Below, piece by piece: positions 43,196 through 55,403 of a stretch of DNA of 64,000 nucleotides. Source of the stretch: Omphalotus guepiniiformis (taxonomy: Eukaryota > Basidiomycota > Agaricomycetes > Agaricales > Omphalotaceae); NCBI GenBank assembly GCA_028554645.1, contig JAQOOI010000070.1:1674001-1738000 (forward strand), written 5' to 3'. The first letter of the stretch is position 1. Every line of letters starts with the position of its first letter. Below the pieces are notes generated by a model that did not search any database, was not told where the DNA came from, and saw nothing but the letters and a program-made list of their open reading frames with translations. A program made the position numbers and the translations under genes.

Positions 43196-45041
43196 TGTTG
43201 CGTCAAAAAGCCTTTCAGTACTGAAATCTATCAGATTGAAGTAAATATGGAATGTTCAAGCATTGGAAACTGAACATAAAGGACTAGAGTCACCCCAGAC
43301 TGCTAGTTAAGACATGAAACATACTTGTACTCACAATACCTAAGTGTAGTGTTTGCTACAGTACTGAATCTGGTACTAAGCAACTGTGACCAATGGGTTA
43401 TACAAAGAAATACTAGTTATGCCTCTCCAGATGTGTTGGAATTCCAATGTTCCATACCAGATTGAGTTGGTCAGACCCACCCTCTAATAACTAGAGACTC
43501 TACCAAGTGTTGTTGACTGTAATCCAAGGGGTTGATGGATTTTCACTTCAATTGAACAACTATCTAAGTCCTTTGGACTGATCAAAAGTTCCAGCTGGTC
43601 TTGCTAACTAAGTTGGCACTATAAGATTGAATGCTGAGAATATGGGCAATCTTGAAGATTGTATTACCAGAGAAATATTGTACATTGAGTACTATGTGGA
43701 TATAATGTCACTGAGATGAAATGCCAATCTGTGTAATAATGGAAGTAGATTCAAAAGTTACATCTGCACAAATGAGTTAGATACTCAATACTCATGCTGG
43801 AAGGAGTTAGATACTGAAAATGAGTATCTCTCTGGATCTGAGTATCTCTCTGAAATTCAGTAACCCTCTGAACTTGATGAAAGACAAAGGCACTCTAATT
43901 GGAGGTCTTAGACGAAACTATGGGATAGAATACTGTCCTAGGAGAAGCTGAGAGCTATCCTAAACAAGAAATGTAACCTGAGTACAAATCTGACCAAAAA
44001 GAGATGTATAGGGGTAAAACTTGAAATAAACAGTTACTGTACCTTACTGTGGCTGATAGAAACGATGAAGCATGGTCTAGATAAGCTCTAGAGCTTCTAC
44101 ACAACTCCTAATGCTGCCCTAGTAGAGGAGGATGTGCCAATTTTGGAGAAACTCATAGGGGACCAGATTTGCAATGCATTGAGGAGGATGTCACCTGTCA
44201 GGATACTGGTTGCTATTTACAGGTTCTGGACCTTTATTTAGATACCCTGGGTACGCCCTAACACACCTAGAACGCGGACAAAGCGATATATTTCTGTTTT
44301 TATACCAATCTATACCCAAAGTTCCTACATTTTGACTATCTAACTGGAAAATTACCTAGAAAACTACCTAAAAAGAATCCAATCTCTGCTCAATTGATAC
44401 TTACTTACTTTTGACTCATTTACTGTTCAGATTACTCTTTTAATTTCGAGATATATGTTTGATTTTATGATTTAGTATATATAGCTTACAGAGTATCTAT
44501 TTAGATTTTCTTAAGCAAGTACTGCCCAAAGCTCCAAGCCAAAGCAGGAAACCCTTCTTAGACGAAATATAGCCTGGCTCTTTAGAGTTCAGTTCGAGAA
44601 ATATCCAGTTGTGAAAACTTCTGTAAAGTCCCTTGTGGCAGATAAATTGAAAGAGATACTGAATCTTTGCTGAAACTGCTGTTCTGTCTGTGCTGAATCT
44701 GCCTGCTGAAACTGTCTGTGCTGCATCTGAAACTGTTCCCTGCATTGTCTGACCATTGGATCGAGTTTAAACATCGAGATTGATTGTCCTGAATCCCTCC
44801 TGAACCCTGAAAAACCGCCTTTACCTTCTGTCTGAATCTTGTGTTTTGAGATACCCTCTGCCATTTTTCACCCAGATTGAGATAAAGACATCTGTAACCC
44901 TGCAGATTTGAAGTTCAATTGTTGCGTCTAACTGTGCGGAATCTCTGACAACGCCAGTCACACCTCACCCTACATCATTTTTGATTTGAGTTGGATTGTG
45001 CTCATTTGAGTATCTCTCTCGTTCATTTCATAGTCACTACA
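43196..45041 (+). repeat. 3' LTR of element B (1,846 bp)
   Basis: Same length and, in every stretch compared, the same sequence as 28517-30362. Followed by the CCGT duplication. Confidence 0.92.
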
Positions 45042-45045
45042 CCGT

Positions 45046-45568
45046 AGCCGAATCACTCGATATTCGCCCCACCGAACCTGCCGCGCGCGTCCTGCCTTGG
45101 GAAAGTAGAAAAGAGGGCTGGCGACCCTCCGATGTTGCTGCGCAGGGGATCCATGTCTGGTGGCAAGCCGGTGTCGAGCTAGGACGCGACGGAAAGGACT
45201 CTTTTTGGGAATAACCCTCATGGTCACATGTCCGCGTATTTACCGTATTCACTCATTTCTCGCGATTGTAACCTGTCAAGTAGCTCTATAAAATGGGGAG
45301 CCCTGGTTTATTGGGGCTTCGTCTTGTACCCCCACCTTAATTCTGTAATTCGAGCCCTTTCTCCTGAGCCTCAAGAGCCCTCCGTTTCATCGAGAACTAA
45401 CAGTTGAGCTTTACATTGATTTATTTCACTGATTACCATTATCTAGGTTTCGTCATCGCAGCGAACAAAAGTTCTAATCAACTGATCGTGCTGCTGTCGT
45501 TACGTGCCTCAAGCCCGACCGACCACTCCTTCCCTTTTTCTTTGGGTAGACTCCAAGTCTCTTCCTCA
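45046..45568 (+). repeat. 3' LTR of element A, right part
   Basis: Continues the LTR interrupted at 28516, after the second copy of the CCGT duplication (45042-45045), and ends CTTCCTCA at the NLR junction. A TATAAAAT box is conserved near 45286. Confidence 0.9.
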
Positions 45569-45572
45569 ACAG

Positions 45573-45786
45573 GCAGGCTCAATATGTAATAGGCCAAGGC
45601 AATGACTTCAGAGGCCTTGGAGATGTGCAGATGAAGATGGACCAATTAGAAGAGGCTCAGAAGTTATACACCCAGGCATTAGAGCTTCACAGGATTGCCC
45701 AAGATACTCAGGGTATAGCACTTGATCTGGAATCTCTGGAATCTCTGAAAACCAGAATTTCAGTCACTGTGGCAAGCAGCTCTTGA
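45573..45786 (+). pseudogene. Detached 3' end of the NLR gene: last TPRs and stop
   Basis: Directly after the ACAG duplication the frame continues the TPR interrupted at 17891: RQAQYVIGQGNDFRGLGDVQ, MKMDQLEEAQKLYTQALELH, then a diverged last repeat (GIALDLESLESLKTRISVTV) and TGA at 45784-45786. Joined to 17889 the codon becomes AGG (Arg), as in the sister repeats (LHRQAQ). The fragment has no start of its own. Confidence 0.88.
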
Positions 45787-46425
45787 GTGTATGCCTGGTA
45801 GGTAGCTCTAATATTGATCAATTCCCTATCACTAATCCAGTTTGAACTTGTAGATGATGGGTTTGTAGGAGCTTCATATTGAATGTTTCAATGGTATGCT
45901 TCAATGGTGTGTAAATTACTTGTGATATATGTTGTAACTTGTGATATCTTCATCTTTGTACCTACTTGTATCTCAGTTGTGGTCTTGATAGTATGTTTCA
46001 AAGGTTTCAACTATTTTGCCCCAATGCAATGACAAAGATCTCATTTTTCTCTGAATTCAATCATTAATATTTTGTACAGAGCTAGTTATCCTCAGCTGTT
46101 GAACCATTTTGGTTTCAATCAAGATTTGTTTTTTTCAAACATTATCTGTATGTAGTCAGCTCCACCTTGATTGGCGGTAGGTAGCAACTTAACATCTTTC
46201 AGGTATGACAAGCATATCTTACGGCCCATCTATTTCTCATTCCAGTCAACCTCCAGAACTCGAAGTAAAATAAATTGCAATCATGAGGTCACCTTCCAAC
46301 AAAAGGTGTCTGTCATCCATTAGACATTTACATATCTTCACTTGCTGTCAAAAATAGTTCATATCTACAGGAACATACAATAATGAGTAATGTAAGCCGT
46401 AAACCTCGCGCAAACTCTGTTCCGT
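45787..46425. other. 3' flank of the NLR gene, nothing recognised
   Basis: About 640 bp between convergent genes; T-rich, without coding sequence. It should hold the original NLR 3' UTR and the 3' end of the PQ-loop gene. Confidence 0.4.
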
Positions 46426-47979
46426 TCAAAACCAACCAAACCACCTATTACCGCCCTTCCCTGCTGACTCTTCATCGTGATTCTTGCCATTTCGAAGTAA
46501 CGGCGTGGTCTCCCTGATATCATGCTCGCTGATGGGAATCTCTGTAGCCTCCCTAACCCCGCCGCTTCTCACGTCTTCTTCCACAGCCGATTCAAGTGCG
46601 TTTGCTAGCGCCACTCTCACCGCAGCTGCATCCTCGTCATCCACCACCAATCCTGGGACGTCCACATCCGCTGCTGGATGTGACTGCACGGACGAGGCAC
46701 CGTACCCATTCACGACAGAGGACGTCGTGGAGAGATAGGAGCTAGCGAGCGGGTCATCCGAGAGGGAATTACCAAAATCGTCTAGACCGAGACGGTGCTG
46801 GCGGATCTTCCAGGTGATACACATGACGAGAAGTGTACCCTGCATGATACCAGCTACAGCGAATGTGATCCAGGAGGTCCAATTCGTGCCGGCTCGACGA
46901 GCGATGCTAAGAACCATGACCACGGCTCCTGGTGTTTGGATGCACATCATAGGGATACTGAGAGCGCCGACAACCTTGTGACGGAATGTGTGGACGATTT
47001 GAGGGAGGTACTGGATTACGGCGAGGAGCGCTGAGGATACGCCAAGGAATGTAGCCCATTGCGAGACAGGGCGGGACATCGGTGAGTCCGGTTCAGGCAT
47101 AGGAATGGGATTAGGGGAAGGCGAAGGAGAAGGCGAAGGAGAAGGAGGGAAGTTGATGAGCAGGAAGATTGTTGTGACCATTATTACTAGCCTGCACGGG
47201 TAAATGAGTGCCAGCCCAAAAGTAATAGAAGGAGCAACGCACAGATGTATAACGGCTACCCAGCTCAATACTATTGACAAAAACCATTCTCGGATCCTAT
47301 TGGGTGACTTGGCTAGCCTTGGTGGTCGAGTGTCGTGAAGATCGACATTTAAATCGCGATATTTGAGATGTGGAGGGTAATATATCATATACAGTACCAT
47401 TCTGATGATTGACGTTATTAATGTAGTAAGGAAGCACAGTACGAAGAACACGTACATTAGTGTGAACATAGCCCATTGCAGAAAAACCTGAATAACGCCC
47501 GCAGTCATCTCGATACAACTTCCGAAGCTCTACAGCAGAGGCGTATGAAATCGACATGTGTGTTGCAATTTGAGGTAAACGCACAAGAAAACGACAACAT
47601 CTCATTATTCCCCATTGCATTACTATCCTAACGAAGCAAACGTCAAAGACCGTGTAGGACTGGGTTCGGTTATAAGAAGACATACATATTCATCATCCCT
47701 GAAGCCGAGCTTGTGACGCCTAATAAGAGAAACCATGGGCTGAGACCTTCAGAAGATTTACTGTGTATTATGCGATAATGCTATAAGGTAACTGTCAGCG
47801 GCAACTCTTCTTGTACAACGCGTTTGAGCACGGACTTGTGGCACATACGAAATGACCAGACCACAACATATACTGAATGTGAGAGCAGCCGTGACCCAGT
47901 CATGATGCTAGAACAAGATATCTTCAGTAATCATGAGAGTCAGCATTCACGTTCCACTTACTGGCACACAAGTTGACAT
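46426..47979 (-). CDS. PQ-loop repeat membrane protein
   Basis: From ATG 47979 (MSTCVP), short introns lead through the exons at about 47899-47840 (GLVISYVPQ), about 47785-47693 (HYRIIHSKSSEGLSPWFLLL), a piece near 47630 and the long last exon. First PQ motif: SYVPQHYRII. Second: IQYLPQIVHTFRHKVVGALS. These and six to seven hydrophobic segments fit the PQ-loop family (SWEET-like triple-helix-bundle fold). A Ser-Pro repeat lies between the halves, and the hydrophilic C-terminus holds an acidic ETTPLLRNG. Known members move amino acids across vacuolar/lysosomal membranes or act on lipids; the substrate here is unknown. It is divergent to the paralogue at 49089. Confidence 0.85.
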
Positions 47980-49088
47980 CGTGGTACTCTTCCAAGAGAG
48001 GTCGACGAGAGAACACGAGGTTTGGGGAGACGCAGATTAGATTCACTCGTTACATAATCGTCGCTGCTGGTATCGTGGTGGCCGGTGACCACTCACTTGA
48101 GGTATTTCTCCAGACTGCAACAAAAACGCAGGCGGCAATCATCTGTGCTTTTGAAGTAGTTAATAATGTAGGTGAGCTTTCCAGATATCGTTCTTTTGAG
48201 TGACTGTAATCTAAGCTGCGCACCTAGTTGGCAAAGATAGTTGGAAGCCTGCCAGGGAAGGTTACGCTGAATGTCATTGCATTGTATGCCACTGAAATTC
48301 AAAGGTGGTTGACTTCAGTATCTAACGTCACGAAAGCCGTTCAAACAGACGAGAGAATACATATGAAGGTCTGAAGGCAATCGCTACGAACTCATTCTCG
48401 TATGGAGTTCACTTCCATGATTAAGACGATCTGGGCGAAATTCTTCTCCAGAGTGTTGGTTCATTCGAACCAAGAGCCTATTCGGTGCTGGTTCGATGAC
48501 GGGCTGTGGACTGGTTGTCTTCAGCCATGCGGGTACAAATGGTCTCTTGCGTCAGCCAATTATGCTCTCACCACCGAACAGGCACGAATTCGGAAGTTCG
48601 GTCAGTATCTCCTTTCCAGAATCTACATAATGTACTTACAGACATCGACAGTGGGAGCCGTGTCACATTTGTTCCTGCGAGTTCATGACACTCGTTTCGC
48701 TCTCAAGGCAACCACCCTTCAATCGCGAAAATCTCACGTCTGTCGAATGGACTTCCAAGTCTATCTCTTAATTCAAAGCTCGAGTCTGCGAACGGTTTCT
48801 CCTCAGGTAGTTCGAGCCTCGGCCAGCCTTCACATCATACTTGTGAGAAGGTAAAAATTCCACTCATCATTCTATTCGGCTTCGAAGAACTCAACGTAAG
48901 AGTCATCTAGTTCACCTTGGCAGTTGCGAAATGCTGGCTATCATCGGTGCTGAGGCGGCGACATCAAGCGAACTTCAAGCCAAGTCTAGGCTAACTTGAA
49001 GGTTGTGTACATAAACTCCACAGTCAGGCTCGGTTTCCCCCCTCTCTTGTCCATTCCTCCTCTCCTATTGCCCATACCTGAGTGCACA
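47980..49088. other. Intergenic region between two divergent PQ-loop genes
   Basis: About 1.1 kb. A plus-strand open frame at 48402-48854 has no recognisable domain and is not called. The region should hold both promoters. A CT-rich stretch (about 49030-49070) precedes the proposed start at 49089. Confidence 0.4.
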
Positions 49089-50846
49089 ATGGTCTGTGTT
49101 TTTTCCTTCACAAAGAGGACTTGCAACTGAGAAATGCTATCAGATCGACAGCCAGTACTGGGCTGCTACTGCGGTGACCACGGGTCTATCTTTGTACATC
49201 GTCATTTCATATACCCTGCAGGTGTGTCTCTTTGAAATTTTTTGAGAATTTGCCGCCCTATAACCTGACACTGACGAGGTATTTTGTAGCATTTGCGAAT
49301 CATCAGCCACCGGACTTCGGAAGGACTGAGTCCGTCATATCTTTTTGTGAATGTGATCGGCTTTACATCCAATGCTCTCATTGTGATGCTTCAATCCTCT
49401 CTCGACTCTCATGAATCTCAAAAGATACCCGTGAAATGGGGTGTTTTACCCTATTGTTCACTCTTTGTACGTACGCCAATCCCGGAAGATAATTCCCGTA
49501 TCTCATTTAAACAATTCATACAGTCGAGCTTGATTTGTCCAGATATGAACACTATGATCCTGTTGACTATCCTTCCATGGGTCATGGTTTCCACAACGTA
49601 CGTGATTCTCTCGTGCATCATGAGCATCCAAAGTTCAACCTCGTTTAGGTTCATCCTATATTTTATATATTTTCCTCAGTATCTGAAACCTCGCGATGTG
49701 AACGCGAACGCAGACTCGGAGAACGCAGGCACTCCGCTAAACAGGCCTTACCCCAACTTAGACCATGAACGGAGCGTATCATTCGTTTTAGGCCTGACGG
49801 CTGTTATCTCTCTGTACGTGCTGCGTGCTTCTACTCAAAAAGTAGCCTTACCTTATTAAGTTTTTCACTCTAGAATCGTCGGTTTAACTTTTACGACCTG
49901 CGTATGGGTCGCATATTCGCACTCCCCAAATCAGACGCTACCGCCGTTTGTGCACCGATGGACGACTTTTCTCAGCATGATCTCTGTGCTCTTCTCCGTG
50001 GTACAATGGATTCCTCAGATTGTATACACGTACCGCCTGAAGCTTGTCATGGCGTTGAGCGTCCCTGGGCTGTGTTTTCAGACTGTAGCGGCTATTTTCA
50101 TGTGTATACTTACCGCTGTGAGGTACAAAATTTTCTTTCCGTAAGGAATGCCCTCACTCACATTTCGATATTCCTCATCTATGTGCCTTACTCCTCTCCG
50201 CCACTCTTCAAGTAAACCTTGGACATCTTGGATCGCCATGACAGTATCCAGCATACTTCAGCTTGTTCTTCTCAGCTTGTGCTTAGCCTGTATACTCCGC
50301 TGCAGACGCCTTCATATCGATGACTATGGGAATCCCCTAGTAAAACCTGGCGAAAGGACACATACATCCGCAGCATCTTCTACCACTAGGTACGGCGCCA
50401 TCGTGAATTTCAACTCGCGGCCAGGTGTAGCGGACACGGACGGAGTATCTGTTGGCTCTAGCGATGCACTGCTCGCAGCCGAGCATATAATAGCGGCGGA
50501 AGGAAGCGGAAGCGGAGCATCAGACAGTCAGACGCTGCGGAGACATAAACGCCCTGAATGCGTAACAGATCTACAGTCTGGAGAACGGGATGATAGAGGA
50601 GGAGTTTCTATAGAGGAGATGGATGCTATGGATGGAGCCGGTAAAGGGGAGGGTACGTCCACCGCGGAGTTGGATGCGCTCACGCGGGGATCCTGTGATT
50701 GTGAAGAAAGTGAGGGCGCACTTGAAGGGCTTGCTAGCAATGAGTCGACTCCGATGGACATGGACAAGAGAAGGTCTTCTAGGCCGAAGAGGTCAGGCAA
50801 GGCACGGAAGCAGCCTAGAAGTGAGGTTGTGTGGTTTGCGATGTAA
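49089..50846 (+). CDS. PQ-loop repeat membrane protein, paralogue, first PQ motif altered
   Basis: Exons encode YWAATAVTTGLSLYIVISY, then TLQ and, after an intron, HLRIISHRTSEGLSPSYLFV; further membrane segments (TILPWVMVSTTYVILSCIMS); the second repeat VVQWIPQIVYTYRLKLVMAL; WTSWIAMTVSSILQLVLLSL; and a long hydrophilic C-terminus ending near 50846. The first motif reads TLQ rather than the PQ of the neighbour. Start choice: ATG 49089 with a 40-nt intron gives MKCYQIDSQY in frame; this is uncertain. Several splice sites in the middle (49400-49900) are also uncertain, so decay cannot be excluded. It lies convergent to the sedolisin gene, forming one duplicated cassette. Confidence 0.68.
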
Positions 50847-50999
50847 AGCTTTGGGGTTATGTATTACAGTGCGGAGAGGTCGCTCAGTATGTACGAATGT
50901 CGAAATCAAAGTTGTCCATGGGAGGATATTTCACGAATCGTAAATATTTTAGATTAGTCCATGGAGGGTATACAGTTAGCATCAGATAATTTACTTGTT

Positions 51000-53663
51000 C
51001 TAATCCAACGCAAGCCAAAGATCTTTCAGTTTCGAGAAATCAGGGGTACCCAATCCCGTAACAGGATCCCATCCAGCTACTGCCGTGAACCCTTCAGTCC
51101 CACAACCCTGGTTCCCTCCAGTCGTAATGTCATTGAAGGCGGATTGGAACGAAGAGTCGTAAATCTAAAAGAAGATGACAGGTCAGCAATTGCGGAGGAA
51201 TTGGGGAAAATACCATACTGTGGGGTTTATAAATCCAACCGGAGCCTTTCCAGCAGCGATTCGAGCATCATTTATCATTGAAATTATTGATCCGACGACA
51301 GGTGAGGAGGCGGAGGTTCCGTAGACGAGTTCGAACTGTCCGACAACCTAGACGACAAAATCGACAATTAAAATCGAAGTCAAAGTCTAGACGTACTCGG
51401 AGACTTACAGCAACGACATAGTTTGCACTGCGAGATGGAGACGACATATGATTAACGCACGGATTGCTGCGCCATAAGATAAGAAACTCACCCGTTGGCA
51501 GAAAGATCAGGGAATCCTCGGCTCTGCACGTACACCAAATCAGCCTCACCGCAGACACTCATCAGCAAGAAGCCAACTCACAGTACCAGTCGAGTTGTAA
51601 ACAGAAGACGTAAAGTTCGATGTGCTCCAAGTGTCGAAGAACTGTGAAACAGCCGACTGCTGGTAACTGGGTATGGAGAAGTAGTTGCTGAAGCCTCCAC
51701 CGCTGTAAATGACTTGCTCGCAGGCGCTTTCGGGGTCTGAGACCGTGTTTCCGGGGGAGACTTGGGTCGCCCCGACGGAAGTTACGTAGGGACATGTACC
51801 CGGGAAGGAGGGGTTGAAGATCTTGCCGCTCGTTGATTGAGAACCTAACAGGTAACAAGACGTCCGTGTCAGTTTATGTATGTGGGAGGATATTTAACGC
51901 ATACCATCCGAGTTCAGGCATGCTCCGCCGTTGCCTTTGCAAGTGAAAAGCGAAGGAGATTAGCTGAGGTGGGAAAGAGGATAAGGGGTAGTGCTCACCA
52001 GCTACACCGTTATCTCCTGAAGAATAGAGAACCGTCACGCCCATTAATCCGAGTTTAGCTTTGAACCAGATCAGCTACAGGTGGTAACAAAGTGAACCAA
52101 GCCGGCCATACATACCATACTCATTGCACTGACGAGCAGTGTAGAAAGGTGTAAGGTCTGCTTCGTTGTACCCATAAGAAGTCGATATAACATATGCAGG
52201 AGTAACCGTTCCACAATCTTCGGCACCTAATGATTATGATTTAACATCAGAATGTAGTCCGTGAATATTCGCAACGACGCTCGCATACCTTTATAACCTC
52301 CAGAAGCAGGATCAGGATAAACACCATCTTGTGATGAATCATCACCTCCGTCTGACGTGCAGTACGAGCCATCGAGAGCATCGAGGAGGTTATTGAAAGA
52401 TGCACCTTCAAAAAAAGATGAAATTCCTTCAGAAAATACAGGGATGGGGACTAGACAAACCTTCTTGAAAGTCTCCGGCTTGATAGAGGGAGATATTCAG
52501 CCCTGAAGTCACGAGTGCCATCGCATATTGAAGGTCCAGATCAGGTTCACCCTCATATTCGAACCCTTGGTCCTGCGTTTGTTGGAAACCTACAATTTTG
52601 GACAAGAGCATTTTGATCTCAATATGTGGAAGTTGAATGATGACAAAATAATGTACGTACCTCCGTCAATTGAAACTTGAATTGGAGGCTTGCCAACCAA
52701 GTCTGGTGCGTATTCCGCAAAGAACTTGTCCAGATCAGATTGGAGGAACGCCTCGGGTGTGTATTCGACTGTACGAGAGGCATTCAACGGGCGGAACCAC
52801 ATATATCAAAAGAGATAGACTCACCAATGCCATAACTATTACTAGTAGATACCGGGGTGTAATTAAAGTTATACAACGCTCGCAAGCAGGCAACCGTTAT
52901 TTGCTCGTCACAATTGCTTGTGTCATCCGCGCTAGCAAGTATCTCGACTGCTCCAGTTGATTTCGGTCCATTTCCGAACCAGGGTTGACCAACATCCTTC
53001 GCAGCAGGTTCGCTCGAACGTTTACCCAGAATGCTGTTGAAGTGAACAGATGGTGTGACGAGGTCGACGTGTGAGGAGACGTGCGAGGGCAGGTGATATT
53101 CGTCACAAGCTAAGGTCAATAAAAGTTGATATCAGAAATTGATATATGTAATATAGATATGTAAGTGAACGCGAGAACTCACCGATATGCTCTTGTCCAG
53201 TCTCGTGAGAGTAGACATGATATTCGGTAGAAAGCAGCTCTTCAGCTTCAGCCACGGTTGCATTAACTTCAATCCAACCCTTCGTTGGTGTCAACCGGAG
53301 TCGGTCAACGGAAATCCCACTCCCAACTAGCCACCCGTGCACGGTACTAATACTTTCGTCGCTCGGAGCAAACGTAGCAGCAATCTTAGAAGGCGACCAA
53401 TGTTTTCCGTAGTTGGCAGAACCAGGGCGAGAGACATCTAGGAGGAACTCCTCGATAGCGTCAATGTTGGATTGTTTCAACCCGAAACGCAAGGGAAGGA
53501 CTGCAGAGGGGTCATGTCTTCGTGCTCGGAGCCATCCAGAAGGTGTATGCGCGCGCTTCTCGTGCAGGACGTATGGAGAGAGCACCGGAGAGGGACCAGC
53601 AAGAGAGCCAGGAATGACCAGACCAGACAGAATGGAAACGGTCAAGACCAGTGAATTCAACAT
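51000..53663 (-). CDS. Sedolisin-family (S53) tripeptidyl peptidase, copy 1
   Basis: Secreted acid serine-carboxyl protease releasing tripeptides, by family. ATG 53663 starts a signal peptide ([19 protein letters not shown]). A pro-domain follows ([40 protein letters not shown]). The catalytic domain starts at [12 protein letters not shown] and holds the Glu/Asp pair in [11 protein letters not shown], the oxyanion Asp in YSSGDNGV and the nucleophile in GTSASSP, followed by [14 protein letters not shown] and a C-terminal calcium-site-like [14 protein letters not shown]. About ten short introns; the stop is at 51000-51002. All motifs are intact, so it is probably active. Convergent with the PQ-loop gene at 49089. 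Confidence 0.9.
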
Positions 53664-53723
53664 GGCTGACGTTGGATAAGAGGTTACCTCGATCCACAAG
53701 AATCGCGAACCCGTTCGACATCC

Positions 53724-53735
53724 TTTATATATAAA
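53724..53735 (-). promoter_or_regulatory. TATA box of sedolisin copy 1
   Basis: TTTATATATAAA lies about 60 bp upstream of the start codon and is conserved at the same distance in copy 2. Confidence 0.7.
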
Positions 53736-55403
53736 CGTATCCAGGGGTTCATTAACATTACCCACATGGAAGATGGAAGATTCGCGAGTCGCATTAACAT
53801 CAAGAATCCGGACGAACTTCGAAGCATCGAGCAGACACTAATTAACCGGGATGTAAGACGCCTGAAAGCACCTTTTAGGCAACGTTTCGGCGTTTAAATG
53901 CCATTGAGAACGTCTTGGTGCCGTGAACTTCAAGCTTCTCGGTCAAGGCAGGCCGCGGGATAACGAACTTGAATGCAAGATGTTACAGAAGTGCAATCAG
54001 GATGCAATCAAGCAGAATAAAGTCCATGCGCTTCAAATACAGCGATCCGCATGTACGCGGGTCCCGAGAGGTCCCGAGGTCATATTCGTCCACTGCTCAG
54101 CGCATGGAGGGCAATGAGGAATGATTGAATTTCACGAGCTCCGATGATTATTCATTACGGCTGCGATAAGGACGTTGACCACTGAGATATACCTGAATCA
54201 GGTAACCTAATATCACTGCCCTATCAGCTCGTGATTTGGTCCTGATAAGAAGCTATGTTACTTACGAGCGTTTATGTGGTAGACAGTCTAAGTCCTCGTT
54301 CCCTTGAAGGCGAACGACGATGGGTGTCTTCAGTCTTGCGCGCGTAGAAGTCGCTTAGAGCAATAGGAGGTGACCGCCGGTGATCCACCCATCCAAACCT
54401 CGAGGTTGATACACAGGTCATTGGAGCTAATGACAGACGGACCATACGTTCTGATTGATACGCTGAAGTGCAGCAGTGCCGTTGCTGCGAACTTGTGAGT
54501 TGCCCGAAAAGTCCGTCTCTGGTCCTCGTCACAACGCCACCCAATTTGCGCCTGCAATTGGTTCCACAGTGTGATCCAGGGGTGGATACGATTATCTGTG
54601 CTTTCGATAGTTCGGATGCAGAAGTGAATGTATAAAAGGCCTTCAATTAACACAGGCTCTGTAGCTCTCTGTAGACGCTGCTCAGTGTAATGCCAGGGTG
54701 GACATATATATATCAGCCTAAAAATGACCGAACATCAGCTATTCTTTGATTCAATTAAGATTGAGGAATACATACATTCTATCATGTACCTTGTATAAGT
54801 ATATGCACCGTGAAAGACTCGCCTTGAACGAGTATTACTTTGCTTCTCATCAACGTGTTAAGTAGCGCGCACGCTCTTTTTGCAATGAACCCCGTGACTA
54901 CCACAAGCGCTCCAATACTTGGCGGCTGGCTAGAACCGACCTCTCTTCTCATCAAGTCCTTCGATGATAAACAGGTCCACCCCATGCAAACGTTACCCAT
55001 CTCACCATTCACCCAACACCTTAATCGCAGGCTATATCGCGCTCTTCCAGCCCCTTTCCGACTATGGCTACTGCTTCGCGTCCAGGCTATTGGAATCATC
55101 ACGAATTCGTGCCTCCCTCAGCTATGAAAGGCGTGGTCTTAGATCTTAACTGCCGCTGTTGAAGTTTTGGATGGTCGGGCTTGACTCTACGAAGATTTTT
55201 AATCCTTTGTCACGTCGGAAAGAGCGTGAATTCAGGAATGAAAGAGATGACAGCGCTGACGAGGCCGAAAGCCCTCCTCGTAGCCTAAGCTGTCGGAGGA
55301 ATAGAGAGAGACGTGAAAAAAAGGATGGGTTTTCAGCCACGTCATGAGGATCTTCATCATCGAAACATTCCTCAACGTCGAGCGCACCAAATGCCGCTCC
55401 ACT
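53736..55403. other. Intergenic region between the two cassettes
   Basis: Upstream flank of sedolisin copy 1 and junction to copy 2. Parts (about 54290-54800) are repeated at about 59650-60330. No gene is supported; the open frames here have no recognisable family. Confidence 0.5.

Larger units (their letters stand above)
28517..45041 (+). mobile_element. Ty3/Gypsy-type LTR retrotransposon B with two antisense genes (16.5 kb)
   Basis: Starts TGTTGCGTCA, ends GTCACTACA, flanked by CCGT (28513-28516 and 45042-45045) inside the 3' LTR of element A. LTRs: 28517-30362 and 43196-45041, both 1,846 bp and identical wherever compared. A PBS follows the first and a polypurine tract precedes the second. 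Three intact plus-strand ORFs (gag, protease, RT-RNase H-integrase) are followed by 5.2 kb holding two intact intron-bearing genes on the minus strand. Equal, identical-looking LTRs and intact ORFs indicate a recent, possibly active insertion, the youngest event in the block. Confidence 0.92.
17892..45568 (+). mobile_element. Ty3/Gypsy-type LTR retrotransposon A (older, with nested insertions)
   Basis: Starts TGTGGAAGAG and ends CTCTTCCTCA, flanked by the 4-bp duplication ACAG (17888-17891 and 45569-45572) inside the NLR TPR array. It spans 27,677 bp because it contains element B (28517-45041), a solo LTR (21816-23193) and a Helentron-like element (25075-26132). Without these and their duplications it is about 8.7 kb. 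Order: LTR, PBS, gag, protease, RT-RNase H-integrase, an extra ORF, LTR. The two LTRs differ at roughly ten places by eye and pol has two premature stops, so it is inactive and older than B. Confidence 0.92.
49089..54800. repeat. Segmental tandem duplication, copy 1 (PQ-loop plus sedolisin cassette)
   Basis: Matches 55404-60340 in gene order, orientation and sequence: PQ-loop gene on plus, sedolisin gene on minus, and the sedolisin upstream flank (for example the CAACGCCACCCAATTTGCGC stretch near 54530, again near 59996). The copies differ by many substitutions and deletions, so the duplication is not recent. Confidence 0.85.

Noticed and set aside
48402..48854. 150-codon open frame between the divergent PQ-loop genes
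   Set aside because: No recognisable domain, no intron structure typical of the neighbours, and located in a promoter region.
54272..55347. Several 60-124-codon frames in the spacer between cassettes
   Set aside because: Not conserved in the duplicated flank at 59.6-60.3 kb and without any recognisable domain.
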